DNA from: Acidobacteriota bacterium
Lineage (GTDB): Bacteria > Acidobacteriota > Terriglobia > Terriglobales > Acidobacteriaceae
Direction: 5' to 3'
DNA length: 8,804 nucleotides
NCBI GenBank assembly: GCA_021799405.1
Contig: JAJZAL010000216.1
Location: forward strand, 1-8,804
Positions 1 to 5,720 of the stretch are shown here, piece after piece; the stretch's first letter is position 1, and each line of letters opens with the position of its first letter. Position numbers and translations under genes: made by a program. Below the pieces are notes generated by a model. That model was not told where the DNA came from, searched no databases, and worked only from the letters and a program-made list of their open reading frames with translations.

Positions 1-3
1 GGG

Positions 4-9
4 TATAAT
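4..9 (+). promoter_or_regulatory. Consensus -10 box (TATAAT), probable promoter for the oxidoreductase gene
   Basis: A perfect TATAAT hexamer lies at the left edge, so its -35 element falls outside the window. A transcript starting about 7 nt downstream would carry a leader of roughly 240 nt before the ATG at 260. No gene intervenes, so the exported oxidoreductase is the likely target. The sequence directly after the box is palindromic (separate entry). The hexamer is seen; promoter function is inferred. Confidence 0.45.
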
Positions 10-12
10 GAG

Positions 13-26
13 ATGTTTCAAAACAT
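13..26. promoter_or_regulatory. Palindrome at the predicted transcription start, candidate operator
   Basis: ATGTTT and AAACAT form 6-bp arms around a 2-nt centre (CA), starting 4 nt after the TATAAT box, so the site would cover the transcription start. A bound repressor there would block initiation. It lacks the central CG of LacI-family operators and I cannot name a regulator family. A 14-bp A/T-rich palindrome can arise by chance. Confidence 0.3.
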
Positions 27-259
27 GGATGTAGAACGAACGCCGTAAAAAATCCCTCGACCGTGTCCGTAAAGCATCTTTTGTGGGCCGATCGAACATA
101 CGCGCCGGAAAAAGCACGCAAGGCGCATTAGCAGCGACCAGCAACTTGCAGCAGGACCGGGAATGCTGTATCCCGAAGGCGCAACCTTCAAGCCGGCGCC
201 CCAGGGAGCGGCGATCCGTCTGCGTTCACAACCGCACCAAACATGGAAGGAACAACGGC
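27..259 (+). other. Non-coding leader before the oxidoreductase gene
   Basis: No convincing gene is present. The reading frame of the oxidoreductase stays open back to a GTG at 83, but the extra 59 residues look random and would push the Tat signal inside the protein. Two small adjacent hairpins are possible: CGGGA 158-162 with TCCCG 171-175, and GAAGG 175-179 with CCTTC 185-189. They share base 175, so they could be alternatives. I do not recognise a riboswitch class. Confidence 0.4.
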
Positions 260-1594
260 ATGGAGAGAACTTCGATGATTACCCGGCGAACTTTTGTCAA
301 TGGCCTTGCCGCCGGCGTGGCAGGCTCGGCATTCGCGTCCACAGCAAAGAGCTATGCCCAGATCATGGGCGCAAACGACCGTCTGAACTTTGTCATCAAC
401 GGAGTGAACGGCCGCGGCTATGCGCATCTTTCCGCGCTGCAGGCAAACGCCAAAACAGCGCGCGTGGCCTATTTCTGCGATCCCGACAACCACGTGCGCG
501 CCCGGTTCGCCGCCAAAGCGCAGCAGGTGCTCGGCTACGCGCCCAAGTCCGAGCAGGACTTCCGCAACGCACTGGCTTCCAAGGAAGTTGACGCCATCAC
601 CGTTGCCACGCCCGACCACTGGCACACGCCCCTGGCGGTGCTTGGCCTGAAGGCGGGCAAGCATGTTTATGTCGAAAAGCCCTCCAGCCAGAATCCCCGC
701 GAAGGCGAGTTGCTGGTCGAGGCCCAGAAGAAATACGGCAAGTGTGTGCAGGTCGGCGATCAGCAGCGCTCCTCGGACTACACAATCGAAATGATGCAGA
801 AGATTCACGACGGCTTTATCGGAAAGCCCTACATGGCCAAGGCGTGGTACGCCGCCACCCGCGGCTCGATGGGCATTGGCAAGGTGGTTCCGGTGCCCGA
901 GTGGCTCGACTGGGACCTGTGGCAGGGGCCGGCGCCGCGCAGTGAATACAAGAACAACATTCACCCGTATAACTGGCACTGGCTGCGCCGCTACGGAACC
1001 GGCGAGGCCCTCAACAACGGCACCCACGAGGTGGACCTCTGCCGTTGGGCGCTCCAGGCCGACTATCCGGAGACCGTCACCGCCACCGGCGGCCGCTATC
1101 AGTACAAGGACGACTGGCAGTTCTACGACACGCTGATTACCAGCTTCGGATACCCGGACAAGACCATCACCTGGGAAGGGCGGAGCTGCCAGGGCCTGCG
1201 CGACTACAACCGCGACCGTGGCGCGGCGATCCTTGGCACTAAAGGCTCGGTGGTGATCGACCGCGGCGGCTACGACGTCTACGACTGGAAGGGCAAGCAA
1301 ACCGGCCAGTTCCGGACCGGCCAACATACATCGACCGAGGACGTTATCGGCGAGGACACGATGACCAACGCGCACTTCGCCAACTTTATCGCGGCCATTC
1401 ATGGCCAGGAGAAGCTGCACTCGCCCATCGAGGTCGCCAATGTCACGGTGACGACGCTGCTGCTCTCGAACATTGCCTACTTCATGAACCGCGAACTGCA
1501 CCTCGACACATCCAACGCGCACATCCTCAACGATCCGGAAGCCATGAAGCTTTGGGGACGCGAGTATCAGAAGGGATGGGAAGTCACGGTATAG
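260..1594 (+). CDS. Tat-exported Gfo/Idh/MocA family oxidoreductase
   Basis: A 444-residue NAD(P)-dependent sugar/polyol-type dehydrogenase, probably folded with its cofactor in the cytoplasm and exported by the Tat system. The N-terminus shows a twin-arginine signal (TRRTFVNG, Arg 9-10), a hydrophobic stretch to about 27 and likely cleavage near SYA-Q (33-34). A Rossmann domain follows, with GVNGRG at 48-53, an acidic Asp74 in FCDPDN that suits NAD(H), ATPDHWH at 116-122 and the family EKP motif at 139-141 (Lys140). The C-terminal domain carries GTGEALNNGTHEVD at 246-259 with His256 and Asp259. The Asp usually found at the position of Asn252 is absent. The ATG at 260 has a GGAAGGA Shine-Dalgarno 8 nt upstream; ATG 275 would also keep the signal intact. 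An aldo/keto reductase gene follows after 76 bp. The family is certain; the substrate is not determinable (inositol, glucose, keto-glycosides or GH109-like chemistry are all possible). Confidence 0.92.
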   Translation: MERTSMITRRTFVNGLAAGVAGSAFASTAKSYAQIMGANDRLNFVINGVNGRGYAHLSALQANAKTARVAYFCDPDNHVRARFAAKAQQVLGYAPKSEQDFRNALASKEVDAITVATPDHWHTPLAVLGLKAGKHVYVEKPSSQNPREGELLVEAQKKYGKCVQVGDQQRSSDYTIEMMQKIHDGFIGKPYMAKAWYAATRGSMGIGKVVPVPEWLDWDLWQGPAPRSEYKNNIHPYNWHWLRRYGTGEALNNGTHEVDLCRWALQADYPETVTATGGRYQYKDDWQFYDTLITSFGYPDKTITWEGRSCQGLRDYNRDRGAAILGTKGSVVIDRGGYDVYDWKGKQTGQFRTGQHTSTEDVIGEDTMTNAHFANFIAAIHGQEKLHSPIEVANVTVTTLLLSNIAYFMNRELHLDTSNAHILNDPEAMKLWGREYQKGWEVTV

Positions 1595-1616
1595 AGGCGG
1601 CGCGAATGTTCAAGGA

Positions 1617-1647
1617 ACCAGCTTCCAGCTACTAGCTGGAAGCTGGT
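1617..1647. repeat. Perfect palindrome built from CCAGCT(T/A) heptamers
   Basis: Bases 1617-1631 (ACCAGCTTCCAGCTA) are the exact reverse complement of 1633-1647, giving two 15-bp arms around a single central C at 1632. Each arm contains two copies of a 7-nt unit, CCAGCTT and CCAGCTA. As RNA it would form a very stable hairpin in the gap between the two plus-strand genes. Only TTT follows at 1650-1652, so a classic intrinsic terminator is unlikely. A dispersed palindromic (REP-like) element, an mRNA-stability or processing hairpin, or a partial attenuator fits better. There is no second copy in this window. Confidence 0.7.
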
Positions 1648-1670
1648 AGTTTAAGCGCGAAGGAGACCGA

Positions 1671-2558
1671 ATGTCTGCAAAATCGAAAACCTTGTCCGCC
1701 GTGAATGCGGGAACGATTACGTTGGGCGGAGATTTGCCCGTCAACCGCATGGGCTACGGCGCCATGCGCATTACCGGCAAGGGCATCTGGGGCCCACCGG
1801 CAGATCCGGACGCCGCAGTGGCTACGCTGCGCCGCGCCGTTGAGCTGGGCGTGAATTTCATCGATACGGCCGACTCCTACGGCCCCAACATTTCTGAAGA
1901 TCTGATCGCCGAGGCGCTTTATCCCTATCCCAAGGATATGGTCATCACCACCAAAGTCGGATGGGTCCGCCACGGACCGGCCGTCTGGCAGCACAACGCC
2001 AGTCCCGTGCACATCGCGGAGGCCGTCGAAGGCAGCCTCAAACGGCTGCGCCTTGACCGCATCGATGTCTACCAGTTGCACGTTCCCGATCCCGCCACGT
2101 CCTTCGACGCCTCGATGGAGGCGATGGCGCGGCTCAAGGAGCAGGGCAAGGTGCGCCATGTCGCGCTCTCCAACGTGACGCTGGAGCACATCCAGCGCGC
2201 GCAGAAAATCGTGCCTATCGTCTCGGTACAGAACCGCTACAGCTTCAGCGACCGCGAGTGGGACTACGTGCTCGACTTCTGCGAAGCCAACGGCATCGCC
2301 TTCATCCCCTGGAGTCCGCTGGCGCAAAGCCGCAAGGCACACGAAGTGGTAGAAAGGATCTCCTCGGCCCGCGGCGTCTCGACGGCCGTGGTCTCGCTGG
2401 CCTGGGCGCTGCGCCGCTCGCCGGCCACGCTTCTGATTCCGGGAACCAGCTCCGTCAAGCACCTGGAAGACAACATCAGCGCCGCCGCCTTCCAACTCAG
2501 CGACGCCGAGTTTGCGGAATTGGGGTGCGTGGTGCCCAAGCCTTACTGGCTACGCTGA
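1671..2558 (+). CDS. Aldo/keto reductase, YdbC-like
   Basis: A 295-residue NADPH-dependent carbonyl reductase of the aldo/keto reductase superfamily, cytoplasmic (no signal peptide). The catalytic tetrad is visible: Asp65 and Tyr70 in FIDTADSYGP, Lys95 in VITTKVGW and His137 in YQLHVPD. Barrel-core motifs LSNVT (166-170), VQNRYSF (186-192) and FIPWSPLA (211-218) and the cofactor-binding LLIPGTSSVKHLEDN stretch near the C-terminus are also present. The N-terminal pattern (MGYGAMRITG, then a GPP segment) and the LLIPGTSSV end resemble E. coli YdbC as I remember it. Length is normal for the family. The start has a GGAG Shine-Dalgarno at 1662-1665, 5 nt upstream. It sits 76 bp after the exported oxidoreductase on the same strand, so cotranscription is plausible. 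The natural substrate is unknown; these enzymes reduce aldehydes and sugar-derived or pyridoxal-type carbonyls. Confidence 0.93.
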   Translation: MSAKSKTLSAVNAGTITLGGDLPVNRMGYGAMRITGKGIWGPPADPDAAVATLRRAVELGVNFIDTADSYGPNISEDLIAEALYPYPKDMVITTKVGWVRHGPAVWQHNASPVHIAEAVEGSLKRLRLDRIDVYQLHVPDPATSFDASMEAMARLKEQGKVRHVALSNVTLEHIQRAQKIVPIVSVQNRYSFSDREWDYVLDFCEANGIAFIPWSPLAQSRKAHEVVERISSARGVSTAVVSLAWALRRSPATLLIPGTSSVKHLEDNISAAAFQLSDAEFAELGCVVPKPYWLR

Positions 2559-2591
2559 ACACCTATCAGAAACTTTAAACTCCACACTTGC

Positions 2592-2617
2592 GCGGGCGGC
2601 TCGGTGCAGCCGCCCGC
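2592..2617. terminator. GC-rich hairpin between convergent genes
   Basis: GCGGGCGGCT (2592-2601) and AGCCGCCCGC (2608-2617) form a perfect 10-bp stem with a 6-nt loop. It lies 33 bp after the aldo/keto reductase stop and 55 bp after the transporter stop on the opposite strand. It could therefore serve both transcripts. There is no real T-tract on the plus side. On the minus side only short T runs (GTTTAAAGTTT) occur about 15 nt after the stem, so termination would be atypical. Confidence 0.5.
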
Positions 2618-2672
2618 TGCGCATCCACTCATCGCATCGGTTCATTTCAATGCGCACCGGCATCTGTCCCAC

Positions 2673-4328
2673 TCACGGTTCCCGCCGATTCTTCCGGTTA
2701 TGCTCCGCGTGGCGCATCAGCAGCACCACGGGGATATTGGCCAGGAAGAAGATGCCCATGAGGTGAAAGGCGTCCGCATAACTCAGCAAAGCCGCCTGCT
2801 GCTGAAGCACCTGATAGATGAACCCGACGGCCTTGTGCGCAGCGGTGGCTGGGTCAACCCCCTGTTGATGCAGGTAGGGCGCCAGGCCCGCTAATGCCTG
2901 TTGGTGGACCAGGTTGGATTGAGTCAGCCATTCGCCGAGCCGATGCTGATGAAGCTGGGATCGGCGCGCGACCAGCGTGGTGACAAACGAGATGCCGAAG
3001 CTTGCGCCAATGTTGCGCACGGTGTTGTAGAGGCTGGTGGCATAGCCGGTCTCCGCCTTGGTAATCGGGCTCATCGTAAGCGTCGTCAGCGGCACAAACA
3101 GGAAACCCAGTCCAAAGCCCTGGATGATCTGCAACCAGAAGATGTCCCAGGTTCCCGACTGCAGGGTCATGCGGGCGAAGCCAAAGAACGGAAGGCCGGC
3201 AACGGTAAAGCCGAAGACCAGCATCCAGCGAGCATCCCAGCCCTTGCCGAGCAGATAACCCACCAGCGGCATGCACAGCGCTGTTCCCACGCCGCGTGGG
3301 CTGTTCCAGAATCCCGCGGTGGTGGCCGTCCAGCCCAGCAGGGTCTGCATGAAAAGAGGCAGCAGCACCACGCTTCCCATCAGCACAAAGCCCAGCATGG
3401 TCACGAGCACAATGCCTGAAGCAAAGGTCCGCGAGCGCAGCAGGTTGAAGTGAACAATGGGGTCTTTCACGGTAAGCTCGCGCATAACAAAGGCTGCCAG
3501 AAAAACGACCGCGGCGACGCACAGAGCGCGAATCAGGCGCGAGCCGAACCAATCCAATTCCTGCCCCTTGTCGAGCATAATCTGCAGCGCGCCCATGCCC
3601 ACCGCCAGCATTCCCAGCCCCCAGGCGTCCGCGCGCATCTTGCCGCGCAGCAGATAGGGCGGATCGAAGACGTACTGCGAGATCAGGAGGAGGCTGACTA
3701 CGCCCACCGGCACATTGATGAAGAAGACCCAGCGCCAGGTCCAGGTGTCGGTAATCCAGCCTCCCAGCGTCGGGCCGAGGATGGGGGCCGCGATAATACC
3801 CAGGCTCCAGAAGGCCATCGCCTTGCCCTGTTCTTTGCCGGGAAACTCCTCGAGCAGCACCGCCTGCGACAACGGCTGAAGCCCGCCTCCGGTGGCTCCC
3901 TGAAGGACGCGGAAGACGATCAGCATGGGCAGATTGGGAGCGATGCCGCAGAGCACGCTCGACAGCGTAAAGCCGGCCACGGCCACAAGCAGCAGCCGCT
4001 TGCGGCCCAGCACCGACGCCAGCCAGCCCGTAATGGGAAGGATGATGGCGTTCGCCACCAGATAGGAGGTGAGCACCCAGGTGGCTTCGTTCACGCTGGA
4101 GGAGAGCGAACCAGCCATGTGAGGCAGGCTGACATTGACCACGGTCGTATCCAGCAGTTGCATGACGGCGCTGGACATGACCGCAATCGCCGTCAGCCAG
4201 CGGTGCGGCGGAATTACCTGCCCTTTGCCGGATGTGCGGACTAAAGCCGCTCGCGCAAGGCGCAAAGCCGGCAGATTGCCCGAAGGCGCCGCGGCGCCCG
4301 CGAAGCGAATCAGGGATGGATTAGCCAC
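2673..4328 (-). CDS. MFS exporter, DHA2 (EmrB/QacA) family, 14 TM
   Basis: A 551-residue inner-membrane proton-coupled exporter, probably for lipophilic drugs or toxic metabolites. Hallmarks in order: LDTTVVNVSLP at 59-69 (motif D1 of 14-TM exporters), GWLASVLGRKR at 101-111 (motif A), FRVLQGATGGG at 139-149 (motif B region, Arg140), the antiporter motif C GIIAAPILGPTLGG at 177-190, and FFINVPVG at 202-209. Repeated hydrophobic segments continue to about residue 537, followed by a short basic tail. The start is a GTG with GGGGAG only 2 nt upstream. An in-frame stop at 4347-4349 limits further extension. The first 40 or so residues are unusually long and Ala/Arg/Pro-rich before TM1, so a later start is possible. 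EmrB proteins often work with an EmrA/HlyD membrane-fusion partner, but none is adjacent here. Transcribed alone, convergent with the aldo/keto reductase and divergent from araD. Confidence 0.93.
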   Translation of the reverse strand: MANPSLIRFAGAAAPSGNLPALRLARAALVRTSGKGQVIPPHRWLTAIAVMSSAVMQLLDTTVVNVSLPHMAGSLSSSVNEATWVLTSYLVANAIILPITGWLASVLGRKRLLLVAVAGFTLSSVLCGIAPNLPMLIVFRVLQGATGGGLQPLSQAVLLEEFPGKEQGKAMAFWSLGIIAAPILGPTLGGWITDTWTWRWVFFINVPVGVVSLLLISQYVFDPPYLLRGKMRADAWGLGMLAVGMGALQIMLDKGQELDWFGSRLIRALCVAAVVFLAAFVMRELTVKDPIVHFNLLRSRTFASGIVLVTMLGFVLMGSVVLLPLFMQTLLGWTATTAGFWNSPRGVGTALCMPLVGYLLGKGWDARWMLVFGFTVAGLPFFGFARMTLQSGTWDIFWLQIIQGFGLGFLFVPLTTLTMSPITKAETGYATSLYNTVRNIGASFGISFVTTLVARRSQLHQHRLGEWLTQSNLVHQQALAGLAPYLHQQGVDPATAAHKAVGFIYQVLQQQAALLSYADAFHLMGIFFLANIPVVLLMRHAEHNRKNRREP

Positions 4329-4441
4329 GGCTCCCCGCCGCCGGGTTCAGTGCATGACAGGGATTGCTCTGGACGGCCGCCGATGCGGCGAAACCGGTGA
4401 TGGAAACGACGGCGGCAATGCGGCTTGCATGCACAGCCAAA

Positions 4442-4476
4442 CCTCCGCTCCCCAGGCGTCCGGCGGGGAATGGAGG
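4442..4476 (-). promoter_or_regulatory. Leader hairpin upstream of the exporter gene
   Basis: CCTCC (4442-4446) pairs with GGAGG (4472-4476) and TCCCC (4449-4453) with GGGGA (4465-4469). This gives a 10-bp stem interrupted by a symmetrical 2x2 internal loop, closed by an 11-nt loop. It would lie in the 5' leader of the exporter mRNA if the promoter at 4509-4537 is used. No T-tract follows. It could be an attenuator, a stability element or, as DNA, an inverted-repeat protein site. Function is inferred from position only. Confidence 0.35.
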
Positions 4477-4508
4477 GACTCCGAAGCAGGCGATGGATGA
4501 CTAGACGA

Positions 4509-4537
4509 AGCTTAACCCCGGTTCCGCACAGCGTCAA
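4509..4537 (-). promoter_or_regulatory. Candidate sigma-70 promoter for the exporter
   Basis: Read on the minus strand, TTGACG (4532-4537) is a 5/6 match to the -35 consensus. TAAGCT (4509-4514) follows after an optimal 17-nt spacer and keeps the key T1, A2 and T6 of the -10 box. A start near 4502 would give a leader of about 175 nt before the GTG at 4328. The -35 is good and the -10 is weak. Confidence 0.4.
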
Positions 4538-4648
4538 TCGTAGAAAGCCCGAAAAGAGCACGTGGATGGCGATTCTCGACGGGTCCGGCGTCGGCCGCAT
4601 CCGGCGGAAAGCATGCGCTATGCGCCGCACCGCAATTTCCGCCGCTCC

Positions 4649-4657
4649 TGATACACT
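4649..4657 (+). promoter_or_regulatory. Candidate extended -10 promoter for araD
   Basis: TGATACACT matches the extended -10 pattern TGnTAnnnT, which can work without a good -35; none is seen about 17 nt upstream. It lies 53 bp before the araD start and ends 6 bp before a LacI-type operator. The relative placement of promoter, operator and ribosome site is what makes the call reasonable. Confidence 0.4.
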
Positions 4658-4663
4658 AGGACC

Positions 4664-4677
4664 GGTAAACGCTTACC
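4664..4677. promoter_or_regulatory. LacI/GalR-family operator-like site upstream of araD
   Basis: GGTAAACGCTTACC has complementary 5-bp ends (GGTAA/TTACC) around ACGC, and so shows the AAnCGnTT core that LacI-family repressors recognise. It sits immediately downstream of the candidate -10 box, over the expected transcription start, the usual place for a repressor to block initiation. The gene it would control is a pentose-phosphate epimerase, and sugar-responsive LacI-family control is common for such genes. No regulator is encoded in the window. Site and position are seen; the regulator and ligand are inferred. Confidence 0.5.
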
Positions 4678-4710
4678 AGCGATATGCACGCTCACGCCGG
4701 AGGAACAGTC

Positions 4711-5415
4711 ATGTTACTTGAAGCCCTTCGCGAACAGGTTCTCCACGCCAACCAGGAGATCGCCCGCCGCGGCCTGGTACCGCATACCTTCGGCAACGCC
4801 AGCGGGATTGACCGGCTCGGCCCCGAGCCTCTCGTCGTCATCAAGCCCAGCGGAGTGGATTACGCCCGGCTTACCCCCGGCGACCTGGTGGTGACCGATC
4901 TTGACGGCAAGGTTGTCGAGGGCCACCTGCGCCCCTCCAGTGACCTGGACACCCACGTCCTGCTCTACCGCGAGTTTCCTGAGATCGGCGGCATTGTTCA
5001 CACCCACTCGGAGTTCGCCACATCGTGGGCGCAGGCTGGACGTCCCATTCCCTGCCTCGGCACCACGCACGCCGATTACTTCCACGGACCGGTTCCCATC
5101 ACTGAGCCACTCACCGCAGACGAGGTGTCCAGAGCTTACGTTCACAATACCGGCGCGGTTATTGTGCGCCGCTTCCGCCAGCAGAGTCTTGATCCGATCG
5201 CCGTCCCCGGCGTGCTGGTGGCAGGCCACGCGCCCTTCGCCTGGGGCAAAACCGCCGCGGAGGCCGTCGAGCATGCCGACGTGCTCGAGTACGTTGCCCG
5301 CCTGGCCTTTCGGAGCATCCTCCTGGGTGCGCCCGAGTCCGGTATTCCACCCTACGTCTCCGAACATCACTACCAGCGCAAACACGGCCCCAAGGCAACT
5401 TACGGCCAGCGTTGA
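4711..5415 (+). CDS. araD: L-ribulose-5-phosphate 4-epimerase
   Basis: A 234-residue cytoplasmic, divalent-metal (zinc-type) enzyme that interconverts L-ribulose 5-phosphate and D-xylulose 5-phosphate, the last step of L-arabinose catabolism. Compared with E. coli AraD (231 residues, recalled), the match is nearly end to end. Shared features are the FGNASGIDR segment (27-35), IKPSGVDY (44-51), the phosphate-binding PSSD (75-78), metal ligands His97 and His99 in VHTHS plus His173 in AGHAPFAWGK, THADYF with catalytic Asp122, and the C-terminal Tyr231 in TYGQ. Retaining both Asp122 and Tyr231 argues for epimerase rather than L-fuculose-phosphate aldolase, its structural cousin. ATG 4711 is chosen over the in-frame ATG at 4684 because GGAGGA lies 6 nt upstream and the family begins there. 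No araA, araB or transporter gene is adjacent. UlaF/SgbE paralogues (L-ascorbate/gulonate pathways) catalyse the same reaction and cannot be excluded. Confidence 0.93.
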   Translation: MLLEALREQVLHANQEIARRGLVPHTFGNASGIDRLGPEPLVVIKPSGVDYARLTPGDLVVTDLDGKVVEGHLRPSSDLDTHVLLYREFPEIGGIVHTHSEFATSWAQAGRPIPCLGTTHADYFHGPVPITEPLTADEVSRAYVHNTGAVIVRRFRQQSLDPIAVPGVLVAGHAPFAWGKTAAEAVEHADVLEYVARLAFRSILLGAPESGIPPYVSEHHYQRKHGPKATYGQR

Positions 5416-5720
5416 ACCCAGCGAAGTTAGCAGTGGACATGCGGTGGGCCGTACGATGGCTTCCTCTTGGTTTGCCAGTAACTCCCGCCCTGTCAGCGGA
5501 CTACCGTTTTATGTAGATCAATCCTTTCTAATGGATACAGCCTACGGTTTTTTGCATCCCCGTTGAGAATTCTCTGCTGGGCGGGTTACCTTTGGCGGAA
5601 CTGGGAGTCCATATCTTGCGTATTCTCAACCGATTGCCAACAAGCTCCCTGGTTCCCCGCGCGTTCCTTGCGCATGGCAACCGACGTGCAAGAGGATTGA
5701 TTTGAAGTAGAGTGCCCCTC
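5416..5720. other. Intergenic region, araD / sensor kinase
   Basis: I see no gene here. The middle part (about 5460-5560) is AT-richer than its surroundings. A six-T run at 5548-5553 follows ACGGT (5544-5548), which can pair with ACCGT (5503-5507) around a long loop containing ATCC/GGAT (5521-5524/5533-5536). This is a poor terminator candidate for araD. No -35/-10 pair with good spacing was found for the kinase. AGAGGA at 5691-5696 is too far from either kinase start to be a standard ribosome site. Confidence 0.45.

Larger units (their letters stand above)
4329..4710. other. Divergent intergenic region, exporter / araD
   Basis: These 382 bp hold no convincing gene. Open frames on both strands (for example 4310-4630 minus and 4425-4721 plus) give Arg/Pro-rich, family-less peptides and overlap the real genes. 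The minus-strand side has a candidate promoter and leader hairpin for the exporter. The plus-strand side has a candidate promoter, operator and strong Shine-Dalgarno for araD. These are listed separately. Confidence 0.6.

Noticed and set aside
83..259. Upstream extension of the oxidoreductase frame from a GTG at 83
   Set aside because: The extra 59 residues resemble no family, would bury the Tat signal, and the ATG at 260 has a good Shine-Dalgarno.
188..1522. Long open frame antisense to the oxidoreductase gene
   Set aside because: It mirrors the GC-rich codon pattern of the real gene, has no recognisable motif and lies wholly inside a confident gene.
3450..4244. Open frame of 264 codons antisense to the exporter
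   Set aside because: It gives a Gln/His/Arg-rich composition with no domain, and the opposite strand is a clear 14-TM transporter.
4347..4430. 27-codon open frame (minus strand) upstream of the exporter
   Set aside because: It is in frame with the exporter but ends in a stop before its GTG, and its GGAGG is 11 nt away. Not supported as a gene, though noted as a possible leader peptide.
4310..4630. 106-codon minus-strand frame across the divergent intergenic region
   Set aside because: It is Arg/Pro-rich with no motif, overlaps the exporter start and crosses the predicted promoter.
5457..5567. 36-codon frame between araD and the kinase
   Set aside because: There is no ribosome binding site and no recognisable similarity, and it spans the region of the possible terminator.
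5634..5680. TTGCCA ... TGGCAA inverted pair upstream of the kinase
   Set aside because: The 6-bp arms are 35 bp apart with no promoter nearby, so it is likely chance.
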